Source of the DNA: Flavobacteriales bacterium
Lineage (GTDB): Bacteria > Bacteroidota > Bacteroidia > Flavobacteriales_F > PHOS-HE28
DNA: 32,509 bases
Direction of reading: 5' to 3'
NCBI GenBank assembly: GCA_019912395.1
Contig: JAIOIH010000082.1
Location: forward strand, 1 to 32,509
Shown piece by piece: positions 8,089 to 15,435 of the stretch. The notes under the pieces were generated by a model. The model made no database searches. It saw nothing but the letters and a program-made list of their open reading frames with translations, and was not told where the DNA came from. Within the stretch, counting starts at the first letter, position 1, and every line of letters starts with the position of its first letter. A program made the translations under genes and the position numbers.

Positions 8089-8643
8089 TCACAGCGTCAC
8101 CGTCACCAGTGCCCCAAGCACCAAGGTGTGCGAGGTGATCTGGGGAACGGGGCCGTCGAACTGCATCTTCGCGATGATGCGCACATTGCTGCTCCTCACC
8201 AGGTCCAGCACGTTCACATCCGGCAGCTGCAGCAGCAAGGTCTGCGCGCCGTCCGGTACGGGGTTCAGCTTGGCCACCGTCACCGGTACGGACTGGTCCA
8301 CCCCTATCCCTATAGTAACGGACTGCACGGAATTGTAATAGCTGTTCAGCGGGCTGGTGAAGTAGAGGCGCGCCTTGGTGAACCTGAACTCCTTCAACTG
8401 GCCCACGGTATAGCTTTGGGCCTGCAGCGCCTGGGCCAGCACGCTGGCATCCAGTTCCACGCTTACCCCGTTCGGCCCGGCCACCGCAGCGGAATCGATG
8501 CTGAACGGGATCGCCGGGTAGTCCATGGAGAACGAGGCCTCGGGGATGAGCTCCTCCTTTTCCTCCTTGGTGCAACCGCCCATGAGCAAGGCCACCAAGG
8601 GCAGTACCATTGCGGTGTTCCGGAAGTGTAGTGCTGTTCTCAT
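8089..8643 (-). CDS. Small lipoprotein of unknown function
   Basis: The 184-residue product has a lipoprotein signal peptide: MRTALHFRNTAMVLPLVALLMGGC, with the acylated Cys at residue 24 followed by charged residues (TKEEKEE). The mature part is beta-rich with no motif I can name. It contains phrases such as EFRFTKARLYFTSPLNSYYNSV and QTLLLQLPDVNVLDLVRSSNVRIIAK, which suggest a compact beta-sandwich. The ATG at 8643 is chosen because it opens the signal peptide. An in-frame ATG at 8793 would translate the structured terminator at 8679-8705 and is implausible. Envelope location is inferred from the lipobox. Confidence 0.75.
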   Translation of the reverse strand: MRTALHFRNTAMVLPLVALLMGGCTKEEKEELIPEASFSMDYPAIPFSIDSAAVAGPNGVSVELDASVLAQALQAQSYTVGQLKEFRFTKARLYFTSPLNSYYNSVQSVTIGIGVDQSVPVTVAKLNPVPDGAQTLLLQLPDVNVLDLVRSSNVRIIAKMQFDGPVPQITSHTLVLGALVTVTL

Positions 8644-8678
8644 CTGGTGCGGTTCTAGCAGTTCGCACGCTCTTACGC

Positions 8679-8705
8679 AAAAAACCCCTCCCGGGTTGGG
8701 AGGAG
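8679..8705 (-). terminator. Strong intrinsic terminator with T6 tail
   Basis: On the minus strand a 6-bp GC-rich stem, extended by one more pair beyond a mismatch, with a 5-base loop is followed by TTTTTT (8684-8679). It lies about 260 bases beyond the yihY stop and 36 bases before the lipoprotein start, so it ends either a long yihY 3' region or a separate small RNA. Confidence 0.75.
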
Positions 8706-8967
8706 CCCCAAATCGGGAACATGTCCCGCTCACTGGAGCGCCATTCTTGATTACCCGCACGTTGGGCATGTTGTGAGGCGACGCTCCGCTCATGCCCCGG
8801 TTGGCAGAACTTCCGTGACCTTATGCCATGCCTCAGGGAGACAGGTCATTTTGAGCGGGGATGGATCCTGCTCAGAATAAGTGTTGAGAGCTTGCCCTGG
8901 GAACAGCACCGGGGACTTGGATGAAAACATTTGGCCGAGTGCCTGAATTGCCGAGGAACCCACAGCC
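8706..8967 (-). other. Structured intergenic region, possible small RNA
   Basis: No protein gene is supported. Reading the minus strand toward the terminator there are two further hairpins: GGGCATG/CATGCCC (8764-8770 with 8791-8797) and CGGGA/TCCCG (8714-8718 with 8724-8728). Together with the terminator they make about 120 nt of compact structure. I see no -7 box ahead of it, so it could be the processed 3' end of the yihY transcript. I do not recognise a known RNA family, and the bases from about 8800 to 8967 show nothing further. Confidence 0.35.
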
Positions 8968-9900
8968 TCACTCCTCCACCTCCACCGGCTTTCCGTTTTC
9001 CATCTTCACCACGCGGCGCACCACCTTCACGGCATCCGTGGCCGGCTGGATGGGCCTGCCATGCACCTCGCACCACACGTAAACGAACTCGGCGCCGAAG
9101 AACACCGTTTGCGAACTGTAGAAGGTCCAGATGAGCAGCGAGATGAGGCCCGCTGCGGCGCCGAACATGGAGGCGGGTTCCGTGGAATCGAAGTAGAGGC
9201 CGATGATCAGTTCGCCCAGCACGAAGAGCACCGTGGTGAAGGCCGCACCGGGGAGCACGTCCTTCCAGGCGATCTTCACGGCAGGGAGGAACTTGAAGAT
9301 GAAGGCGAAGATCAGCGTGCTGATCACGAAGGTGATGCCGAAGGAGATCACCTGCACCAGTTGGGCGCCCAGCTCCGGCATGTAGTGGCCCAGCTTGTCC
9401 GCAAAGCCCCTCACCAGGGCGTTGAGGGTGAAGGTGACGACGAGCAGAAAGCCCAGGCCCATGACGAAGGAGAACGAAAGCAGCCGCGAGACCAGGAAGT
9501 GGACCACGGAATTCTTCGGCTTGGGCTCGATCCCCCACATGCGGTTCAGGGAGTTCTTCAGCGAATTGAAAATGCCGGTGGCACCGATGAACAGGGTGAC
9601 CAGACCGATGATGGTGGCCAGTACGCCCTTGCCGCTGATGTAGGCCTCGCCCAGCATGTCCTGCAAGGCCTTGGCCGTATCGGGCCCCACCAATCCGGTC
9701 AATTGGCCGAACACTTGGCCGCGCACGGCATCGGGCCCGGCCACAATGCCGCTGACCGCGATCACCACCACCAATAAGGGAACGATGGAGAAGATGGTGT
9801 AGTAGGCCAAGGCGGCGCCCAGTTCAAAGGTGTTGTCCCTGCCGTATTCGGTCACCATCCGCTTGGCGAAGTGCAGGATCTTTTTGAACGTCTTCTTCAT
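8968..9900 (-). CDS. YihY/virulence factor BrkB family inner-membrane protein
   Basis: The 310-residue protein belongs to the YihY/BrkB (old RNase BN annotation) family of six-helix inner-membrane proteins whose transport role is still unclear. Six hydrophobic segments are visible, opening with the family hallmark ELGAALAYYTIFSIVPLLVVVI. They continue through GVLATIIGLVTLFIGATGIF, then the NRMWGIEPKP loop, and end with AAAGLISLLIWTFYSSQTVF and the FFGAEFVYVWCEVHG segment. The acidic, Val-rich C-terminus is probably cytoplasmic. The start at 9900 (MKKTFKKIL, a basic leader) lies 20 nt after a -7 box. It is divergent from etfB across 192 bases. Confidence 0.9.
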   Translation of the reverse strand: MKKTFKKILHFAKRMVTEYGRDNTFELGAALAYYTIFSIVPLLVVVIAVSGIVAGPDAVRGQVFGQLTGLVGPDTAKALQDMLGEAYISGKGVLATIIGLVTLFIGATGIFNSLKNSLNRMWGIEPKPKNSVVHFLVSRLLSFSFVMGLGFLLVVTFTLNALVRGFADKLGHYMPELGAQLVQVISFGITFVISTLIFAFIFKFLPAVKIAWKDVLPGAAFTTVLFVLGELIIGLYFDSTEPASMFGAAAGLISLLIWTFYSSQTVFFGAEFVYVWCEVHGRPIQPATDAVKVVRRVVKMENGKPVEVEE

Positions 9901-9919
9901 GCAGGGAACTAAGGGAGTG

Positions 9920-9927
9920 CGAACCTA
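9920..9927 (-). promoter_or_regulatory. -7 promoter box of the yihY-family gene
   Basis: The minus strand reads TAGGTTCG (TAnnTTCG), 19 nt ahead of the ATG at 9900. Confidence 0.5.
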
Positions 9928-10061
9928 TTGCATCCGCTTCGTGCATGAACACCGGAGGAGGGATGGAAGTTCAGGCGTACAACAGGTGGTGCACTCTCCC
10001 CGGCACACGCTGTCCCTCTGGCATCCCCTCCCCTTTCTCACACCATCCCCGCGCCGGTGGT

Positions 10062-10069
10062 TAAGTTTG
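10062..10069 (+). promoter_or_regulatory. -7 promoter box of the etf operon
   Basis: TAAGTTTG exactly matches TAnnTTTG, 23 nt ahead of the etfB ATG. The leader ends in an A-rich stretch (AGCAAAATAG) rather than a Shine-Dalgarno, typical of Bacteroidota starts. Confidence 0.6.
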
Positions 10070-10092
10070 CCGCTCCATTTCAAGCAAAATAG

Positions 10093-10833
10093 ATGAAGAT
10101 CCTTGTATTGATCTCCCACGTGCCGGACACCACGGCGCGCATCGCTTTCACCAACGACAACACGGCCTACGATGCCAGCGGCGTGCAGTTCATCGTGAAC
10201 CCCTACGATGAATGGTATGCGCTGGTGCGCGGCCTGGAACTGAAGGAGGCCCAGGGCGGCACCGTTACCACCATCACCGTGGGCGGGGCGGTCACCGAAC
10301 CCACCATTCGCAAGGCCCTCGCCATCGGCGCGGACGATGCCGTGCGCGTGGACACCGAGCCCAAGGACGGCCACGATGTGGCGGCCCAAGTGGCGGCCTT
10401 CGCCAAGGACAAGGGCTATGACCTGATCCTCGCCGGCAAGGAGACCATCGATCACAACGGCAGCCAGGTAGGCCCCATGCTGGCCGAACTGCTGGACCTC
10501 CCCTTCCTCTCCCTGGCCACCAAGCTGGACGTGGCCGATGGAAAGGCCACCGCCGAGCGCGATGTGCGCGGCGATGTGGAAGTGGTGGAATGCGCACTAC
10601 CGGTGGTGGTGAGCTGCGCGAAAGGCATGGCCGAGCAGCGCATCCCGAACATGCGCGGCATCATGGCGGCTCGCACCAAGCCCCTGCAGGTGATCCCGCC
10701 AGCGGCCACCGAGGCCCTCAGCACCACGGTGAAATTCGAATTGCCCCCGCCCAAGCAGGCCGTGAAGATGATCCCTGCGGAAGAGGCCGGGAAACTGATC
10801 GAGCTGTTGCATAGCGAGGCGAAGGTGATCTGA
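10093..10833 (+). CDS. etfB: Electron transfer flavoprotein, beta subunit
   Basis: The 246-residue protein is the AMP-binding beta subunit of the EtfAB heterodimer, which carries electrons from acyl-CoA and other dehydrogenases to the quinone pool. Seen: MKILVLISHVPDTTARI at the start, FIVNPYDEWYALVRGLELKE, the GADDAVRVDTEP strand and the LILAGKETIDHNGSQVGPMLAELLDLP core that contacts AMP, then the conserved MRGIMAARTKPLQV segment near the C-terminus. Length is normal for the family. The gene is followed after 92 bases by etfA; the gap is unusual in holding an octamer repeat and a perfect hairpin. Confidence 0.95.
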   Translation: MKILVLISHVPDTTARIAFTNDNTAYDASGVQFIVNPYDEWYALVRGLELKEAQGGTVTTITVGGAVTEPTIRKALAIGADDAVRVDTEPKDGHDVAAQVAAFAKDKGYDLILAGKETIDHNGSQVGPMLAELLDLPFLSLATKLDVADGKATAERDVRGDVEVVECALPVVVSCAKGMAEQRIPNMRGIMAARTKPLQVIPPAATEALSTTVKFELPPPKQAVKMIPAEEAGKLIELLHSEAKVI

Positions 10834-10841
10834 GGAAGAAG

Positions 10842-10867
10842 GACGCGGAGGCGCAGAGACGCGGAGG
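10842..10867. repeat. Octamer repeat copy between etfB and etfA
   Basis: Three units in 8-base register, GACGCGGA, GGCGCAGA and GACGCGGA, begin 9 bases after the etfB stop. The reverse complement is the GCGYCTCW family of 17636-17862. Confidence 0.7.
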
Positions 10868-10890
10868 AATTCAACGAAAGCATCTGTAAC

Positions 10891-10909
10891 GTCGACCCAT
10901 GGGGTCGAC
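10891..10909 (+). promoter_or_regulatory. Perfect hairpin in the etfB-etfA gap
   Basis: GTCGACCC (10891-10898) and GGGTCGAC (10902-10909) form an 8-bp perfect stem with a 3-base loop, ending 16 bases before the etfA ATG. There is no T run, so an RNA-processing, stabilising or attenuating structure is likelier than a terminator; alternatively it is a protein-binding dyad. Confidence 0.5.
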
Positions 10910-10925
10910 AAACACAAGAGTCAAC

Positions 10926-11873
10926 ATGAGCGTTATCGTATTTGCGGATACCCGCGGCGGGAAGGTCGCCAAGAACACATTGGAAACATTGACCTACGGC
11001 CGGAAGATCGCCGCCAAGGACGGCGGCACGGTCACCTTGGTCACCTTCGGTGATGCGCCGCAGGACCGCTTGTCCGCGCTGGACGCCAACAAGGTGGTGG
11101 TGGCCCGCAACATCGGCGATGCGGACAGCCAGCAGCTCACGCGCCTGGTGGTGGACATGGCCGGCAAGGAGGGCGCCCAATGGATCATCTTCAGCCACGA
11201 CGATACCGGCAAGGCCGTGGCCCCTCGCGTGGCCGCCAAGCTGAAGGCCGGTGAGGTGGCCGGTGCCATCACCCTGCCGAACGAGCAGGGCCACATCAAG
11301 CGGAACGTCTTCAGCGGCAAGGCCCAGGCCTGGGTGGAGCTGAAGACACCGGTGAAGGTGGTGAGCGTATTGCCGAACAGCATCCCCGTGGAGGCCGCCA
11401 GCCCGGGTGCTTCCGTGGAGGAATACAGCGGCGACCTCGGCGCGGCCAAGGTCACCGTGAAGGAAACGCGCAAGGCCGGTGAGGGCATCCCCTTGCCGGA
11501 GGCCGAAGTGGTGGTGAGCGCCGGTCGCGGCATGAAGGGCCCCGAGAACTGGGGCATGGTGGAAGAGCTGGCCAAGGAGCTGCACGCCGCCACCGCCTGC
11601 AGCCGGCCGGTAGCGGACATGGACTGGCGCCCGCACCATGAGCACGTCGGGCAAACGGGGCTCGCCATCCGCCCGAACCTCTACATCGCCATCGGCATCA
11701 GCGGTGCCATCCAGCACCTGGCCGGGGTGAACGGTAGCAAGGTGATCGCGGTGATCAACAGCGATCCCGAGGCCCCCTTCTTCAAGGCAGCCGATTACGG
11801 CATCGTGGGCGATGCCTTCGAGGTGCTGCCGAAGCTGATCGAGGCCGCCAAAAAATTGAACGCGGAGCGGTAG
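10926..11873 (+). CDS. etfA: Electron transfer flavoprotein, alpha subunit
   Basis: The 315-residue protein is the FAD-binding alpha subunit and partner of EtfB. The N-terminal domain (MSVIVFADTRGGKVAKNTLE) is followed by the FAD domain from about residue 190. This includes VSAGRGMKGPENW, ACSRPVADMDWRPHHEHVGQTG, the IAIGISGAIQHLAGV FAD loop and VINSDPEAPFFKAADYGIVGD at the C-terminus. The ATG at 10926 is preferred to an in-frame ATG at 10899, which lies in the loop of the hairpin at 10891-10909 and would add nine unrelated residues. It is co-directional with etfB and presumably forms one operon with it. Confidence 0.95.
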   Translation: MSVIVFADTRGGKVAKNTLETLTYGRKIAAKDGGTVTLVTFGDAPQDRLSALDANKVVVARNIGDADSQQLTRLVVDMAGKEGAQWIIFSHDDTGKAVAPRVAAKLKAGEVAGAITLPNEQGHIKRNVFSGKAQAWVELKTPVKVVSVLPNSIPVEAASPGASVEEYSGDLGAAKVTVKETRKAGEGIPLPEAEVVVSAGRGMKGPENWGMVEELAKELHAATACSRPVADMDWRPHHEHVGQTGLAIRPNLYIAIGISGAIQHLAGVNGSKVIAVINSDPEAPFFKAADYGIVGDAFEVLPKLIEAAKKLNAER

Positions 11874-11875
11874 GT

Positions 11876-12035
11876 CCCGGTTGTCGGTTGTCAGGGTCCT
11901 TGGCCAGTTCGGCCGGACCGTTGGGAACGAGGCAACCGGCACGCTGGCAAGCCGGCCTTGGGCCATGGAACGAATGAACAAACCACAACACACGGAAGCC
12001 GGGGCCGACCTGACAACCAACAACTGACAACCGGG
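11876..12035. repeat. 160-bp element with 10-bp terminal inverted repeats after etfA
   Basis: CCCGGTTGTC (11876-11885) is perfectly inverted at 12026-12035 (GACAACCGGG). Just inside both ends the sequence is a seven-base repeat of the GGTTGTC/CTGACAA type. At 11895-11919 a strong two-part hairpin (GGTCC, GGCC, loop, GGCC, GGACC) lies 21 bases after the etfA stop and may serve as its terminator, although no T run follows. No open reading frame of note is inside. Confidence 0.6.
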
Positions 12036-12050
12036 GAACGGCGTTCCCCT

Positions 12051-12058
12051 TATCTTCA
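12051..12058 (+). promoter_or_regulatory. Possible -7 box of the DUF151 gene
   Basis: TATCTTCA keeps the TAnnTT core but not the final TG, 17 nt ahead of the ATG at 12076. It is a weaker match than the other boxes. Confidence 0.3.
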
Positions 12059-12075
12059 CCACCCGCAATCAAGTC

Positions 12076-12666
12076 ATGGAAAAGGTCGAGCTGAAGTTCC
12101 TTCGCATCACGTACAGCCATACCCATGCGGGCGCCTACGCATTGATCCTCTCGGAACTGCACGGCGACAGGCGATTGCCCATCATCATCGGTGGCGTGGA
12201 GGCACAGGCCATCGCGATCCAGATCGAGAACATCCGGCCCGCACGCCCGCTCACGCACGACCTGTTCAAGAACTTCTGTGACCAGTTCAACATCCGGCTC
12301 ACCGAGGTGGTGATCAATGATCTGGTGGAAGGGATCTTCCACGCCAAGCTGGTGCTGGACCAGGATGGAAAGACGGTGGAGGTGGATGCGCGGAGCAGCG
12401 ATGCCATTGCCTTGGCACTGCGCTTTGGATGCCCCATCCATACCTTCGAGTTCATCCTCGCCGCTGCCGGGTTGAAGTTGGACGATGGGGACGTGGAGGG
12501 GGAAGCCGCAGCGACCGAGCAGGAAGCGCCCCCGGCAAAGAAGAACATTCGCACGGCGACGCCCGAGGAGCTGAGGCAGCTCTTGCAGGAGGCCATTGAG
12601 TCGGAGGATTACGAAGGGGCCAGCAAGTTGCGCGATGAACTGAAGCGACGGGAGGGCACCAATTGA
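12076..12666 (+). CDS. Bifunctional nuclease family protein (DUF151) with C-terminal UVR motif
   Basis: The 196-residue protein has the DUF151 (bifunctional nuclease) domain at residues 1-140. Recognisable parts are the start MEKVELKFLRITYSHTHAGAYALIL, LPIIIGGVEAQAIAIQIENI, RPLTHDLFKNF and VDARSSDAIALALRFGCPI. An acidic, Ala/Pro/Lys linker leads to a UvrB/UvrC (UVR) type helical-hairpin motif at about residues 158-192 (TPEELRQLLQEAIESEDYEG, then ASKLRDELKRR). The family was named from plant and bacterial members with reported DNase/RNase activity; the native substrate in Bacteroidota is not established. The UVR motif suggests binding to a protein partner, by analogy with UvrB-UvrC. It lies downstream of etfBA with its own weak promoter. 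Confidence 0.88.
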   Translation: MEKVELKFLRITYSHTHAGAYALILSELHGDRRLPIIIGGVEAQAIAIQIENIRPARPLTHDLFKNFCDQFNIRLTEVVINDLVEGIFHAKLVLDQDGKTVEVDARSSDAIALALRFGCPIHTFEFILAAAGLKLDDGDVEGEAAATEQEAPPAKKNIRTATPEELRQLLQEAIESEDYEGASKLRDELKRREGTN

Positions 12667-12747
12667 ACAGGACCAAGCCCAGGCGGACGAACCGTACCAC
12701 CATGAGGAACGCCCCTCCTTCCCCGAACCCGGCATCCGGGATCCGCC

Positions 12748-13839
12748 ATGGTGAAGGATGAGGTGAACATCCTGAAGAACTTCAGCATCACCAAGATGCT
12801 GATGCCCGTGGTGATCGGGCTCGGCATCACCGGCATCCTCATTTGGCGCACGTCCGACCTCGATGCCCTGCAACGTGTCCAGTGGACCTGGAACACCACC
12901 TTCTGGATGGTGATGGCCTTGTTGAGCCTGGTGGTCCGCGACTGGATGTACATGGTGCGCATCCGCCACCTCACGGACAAAAAGCTCAACTGGTGGCGCG
13001 CTTTCGTGGTGATCATGCTGTGGGAATTCGCCAGTGCCTTGGCCCCGGGCATGATCGGCGGAGGGTTCTTCTTCGCCATCTGGTTCCTCACCCGGGAGGG
13101 GATCGATACGGGCTCCAGCATTACCGTGATCACCTTCACCTCCTTCCTCGACGGCATCTTCCTGGCCGTGATGGCCCCGCTGGTCTACTTCGCCGTGGGC
13201 CGCTCCGAGCTCTTCGAAGGCACCGAGTTCACCGGGAGCTTCCTCGGCAGCAGCATCTTCTTTGCTTTCTGGACGGTGTACTTCATCATCCTGGCCTACA
13301 AGCTCTTCGTTGCGTACGCGCTCTTCGTGAACCCTGTATTCGTGAAACGCGCCATGGTGGGCTTCTTCTCCGCCCCGGTCTTGCGACGGTGGCGGCGATC
13401 GGCGGTAACCACCGGTGACCAACTGATCGTGGCGGCCAGGGGGTTGAAGCATCGCGGATGGAGCTATTGGTGGCCCGCGCTGCTCACCACGTTCATCAGC
13501 TGGAGCGCCCGGTACAGCATCGTGAACTGCATCCTTCACGCCTTCCCCGATGGCAGCCATTTCAGCGATCTGGTGGTGTATGCCAAGCAGGTGGTGATGG
13601 GCATCATCGTATTGCTGAGCCCCACCCCCGGCGGCAGCGGCCTGGCGGAGTTCATCTTCAACGACTTTCTCGGCATGTACGTGGCACCGGGGCTGGCACC
13701 GGCCATTGCCCTGCTCTGGCGGTTGCTCAGCTACTATCCGTACATCCTCATCGGCGCCATCATCCTGCCCCGCTGGGTGCGCCGGAACGTGATCGTTCCG
13801 CTGGTACACCCCTCGGCGGAGCGAGCGGAGAAGGAGTAG
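12748..13839 (+). CDS. Flippase-like / lysylphosphatidylglycerol synthase transmembrane domain protein
   Basis: The 363-residue integral membrane protein resembles the UPF0104/AglD/MprF N-terminal domain family, often called flippase-like. Hydrophobic segments alternate with short loops: MPVVIGLGITGILIW, FWMVMALLSLVVRDWMYMV, the family-typical AFVVIMLWEFASALAPGMIG, SITVITFTSFLDGIFLAVM, FFAFWTVYFIILAYKLFVA and VVMGIIVLLSPTPGGSGLAE near the C-terminus. The PTPGGSG(L)AE motif is the best family marker. A role in moving a lipid or glycolipid across the membrane is inferred from the family, not proved. The catalytic domain of full MprF is absent. It starts 81 bases after the DUF151 gene. Confidence 0.85.
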   Translation: MVKDEVNILKNFSITKMLMPVVIGLGITGILIWRTSDLDALQRVQWTWNTTFWMVMALLSLVVRDWMYMVRIRHLTDKKLNWWRAFVVIMLWEFASALAPGMIGGGFFFAIWFLTREGIDTGSSITVITFTSFLDGIFLAVMAPLVYFAVGRSELFEGTEFTGSFLGSSIFFAFWTVYFIILAYKLFVAYALFVNPVFVKRAMVGFFSAPVLRRWRRSAVTTGDQLIVAARGLKHRGWSYWWPALLTTFISWSARYSIVNCILHAFPDGSHFSDLVVYAKQVVMGIIVLLSPTPGGSGLAEFIFNDFLGMYVAPGLAPAIALLWRLLSYYPYILIGAIILPRWVRRNVIVPLVHPSAERAEKE

Positions 13840-13949
13840 CTCCACCACCATCGGCATCGCGCACGTGCACCGATGGCGACAGGGGTCCGATCCGAGCGCA
13901 AGCGAGCAGGAGCGGTGCCGAACGCAGTCCTTCGCGGCCATGGCACGCC

Positions 13950-14013
13950 ATCTTCTGATCCGCTCATCTTCCGATCGTCCGATCTTCTGATCCTCTGATC
14001 ATCCGATCATCTG
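13950..14013. repeat. Eight-base tandem repeat, ATCNNCYG type, 8 units
   Basis: Eight consecutive octamers in perfect register, all starting ATC: ATCTTCTG, ATCCGCTC, ATCTTCCG, ATCGTCCG, ATCTTCTG, ATCCTCTG, ATCATCCG, ATCATCTG. It fills much of the 229-base gap between the flippase-like gene and nupC and ends 30 bases before the nupC promoter box. Confidence 0.9.
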
Positions 14014-14042
14014 ATTTTCCCGACCATTTGCTCGGTTCCTCC

Positions 14043-14050
14043 TACATTGA
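14043..14050 (+). promoter_or_regulatory. Possible -7 box of nupC
   Basis: TACATTGA keeps the TAnnTT core, 18 nt ahead of the ATG at 14069. It is a weak match. Confidence 0.3.
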
Positions 14051-14068
14051 CCGCCTTTCCCACCATCC

Positions 14069-15331
14069 ATGGAGCGATTTCAAGGTCTTTTCGGCGTGGT
14101 GCTCATCCTGGGCATCGCCTTCCTTGCCAGCAACAACCGCAAGCGGATCAACTACCGGACCGTCTTCAGCGGGCTGGGCCTGCAGCTGCTCGTCGCCGTC
14201 CTGGTGTTGAAGATCCCTCCGGTCACCCGGTTCTTCCAGAATATCGGCCTTGGCATGCAGAAGATCGAGTCCTTTGCGCGGGAAGGTGCGGCATTCGTAT
14301 ACGGCGGCATCGGGGTGGAACAGTTCGACGGCACCGTTGCCAATTACGTGCAAGGTGGCTTCGTGTTCGCGTTCAACATCACGGCCACCATCATCCTGGT
14401 GTGCATCATCGTGGCGGTGCTCTATCACGTGGGCATCATGCAGCACGTGGTCTCCGTGATCGCAAAGGCGATGCACTGGGTGATGCGCGTAAGCGGTGCC
14501 GAGGCCCTGAGCAACGTGGCCAGCGCATTCGTGGGGCAGGTGGAGGCCCAAGTGATGATCAGGCCCTACCTCGCGGGAATGACCAAGAGCGAGCTGCTCG
14601 CGAGCATGACCGGCAGCTTGGCCTGCATCGCGGGAAGCATCCTGGTGGTCTATGTAGCCATGGGCGCCCAGGCCGGCATGGACCTCGCTCCAAAGCTGAT
14701 CGCCGCCAGCCTGATGGCCGCGCCCGGCGCACTGGTGATCAGCAAGATCGTGTGGCCCGAGACCGAGGAAAGCCAGACCATGGGCAAGGTGAAGCTGGAG
14801 GTGAAAAGTCCCTACATCAACACGGTGGATGCCATCAGCCACGGCGCCGGTGACGGATGGCGCATTGCCATGAACGTGATCGCCATGCTCATCGGTTTCA
14901 TCGCCTTGATCGCCTTGATCGATTACGGCCTGATCCGGATCGGCCACCTCTTCAACCCCGACCTGAACCTCTCGCTCGATTGGATCTTCGGTAAGCTCTT
15001 CTACCCGATGGCCTGGGCCATGGGCGTGCCGACCGCCGACATCGCCAACGTGGCCACCCTGCTCGGGCAGAAGCTCACCATCAACGAGTTCGTCGCCTTC
15101 AAGAGCCTCACCTCGCACGAGGTGCCCATCATTACGGAAAAGGGCCTGCTGATCGTATCGATCGCCATCTGCGGCTTCGCGAACTTCAGCAGTGTGGGCA
15201 TGCAGATCGGTGGCATTGGCGAACTCGCCCCGGAGCGGCGCGGCGACCTGGCCAGACTGGGCCTGAAGGCGCTGATGTGCGGAACCCTGGCCAGCTACAT
15301 GAGCGCTACGATCGCGGGGATCTTGATGTAA
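14069..15331 (+). CDS. nupC: NupC-type concentrative nucleoside transporter
   Basis: The 420-residue inner-membrane protein belongs to the CNT family, which takes up nucleosides with Na+ or H+. The order of elements matches the family: N-terminal helices with FLASNNRKRINYRTVFSGLG; HP1 with ASAFVGQVEAQVMIRPYLAG near residue 158; the LTINEFVAF motif with the ribose-binding Glu; and the ICGFANFSSVGMQIGGIGEL and APERR block near the C-terminus with Asn and Ser ligands. One oddity is that the usual GQTEAP signature reads GQVEAQ, with Val158 replacing the Thr of the nucleobase site. The transporter fits with the kinase, ThyA and DHFR genes in the window. Confidence 0.92.
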   Translation: MERFQGLFGVVLILGIAFLASNNRKRINYRTVFSGLGLQLLVAVLVLKIPPVTRFFQNIGLGMQKIESFAREGAAFVYGGIGVEQFDGTVANYVQGGFVFAFNITATIILVCIIVAVLYHVGIMQHVVSVIAKAMHWVMRVSGAEALSNVASAFVGQVEAQVMIRPYLAGMTKSELLASMTGSLACIAGSILVVYVAMGAQAGMDLAPKLIAASLMAAPGALVISKIVWPETEESQTMGKVKLEVKSPYINTVDAISHGAGDGWRIAMNVIAMLIGFIALIALIDYGLIRIGHLFNPDLNLSLDWIFGKLFYPMAWAMGVPTADIANVATLLGQKLTINEFVAFKSLTSHEVPIITEKGLLIVSIAICGFANFSSVGMQIGGIGELAPERRGDLARLGLKALMCGTLASYMSATIAGILM

Positions 15332-15367
15332 GTGGGCGTCTGAATGGAACGCGGATCAGTTCGGCGG

Positions 15368-15395
15368 TTGGTGGCTGGTGGTCGGTGATCGGTGA
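15368..15395. repeat. Seven-base tandem repeat, inverse of the RTCACCA type
   Basis: Four units, TTGGTGG, CTGGTGG, TCGGTGA and TCGGTGA. The reverse complement (TCACCGA, CCACCAG) is related to the array at 6854-6908. Confidence 0.7.
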
Positions 15396-15435
15396 ATAGC
15401 GGGCATTGCCGGAGAAATAACGCCGTTGCATAAGT

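Noticed and set aside
8700-8800. tRNA gene or known riboswitch
   Set aside because: Hairpins are present but there is no T-loop GGTTCGA-type sequence, no cloverleaf and no CCA end; no riboswitch core that I know was recognised.
10452-12068. Long minus-strand open frame opposite etfB and etfA
   Set aside because: It overlays two certain genes and has no recognisable motif.
11782-13941. Very long minus-strand open frame of about 719 codons opposite etfA, DUF151 and flippase-like genes
   Set aside because: It is the mirror of several clear plus-strand genes, is His/Gly/Pro-rich without domain character, and reflects high GC at third positions.
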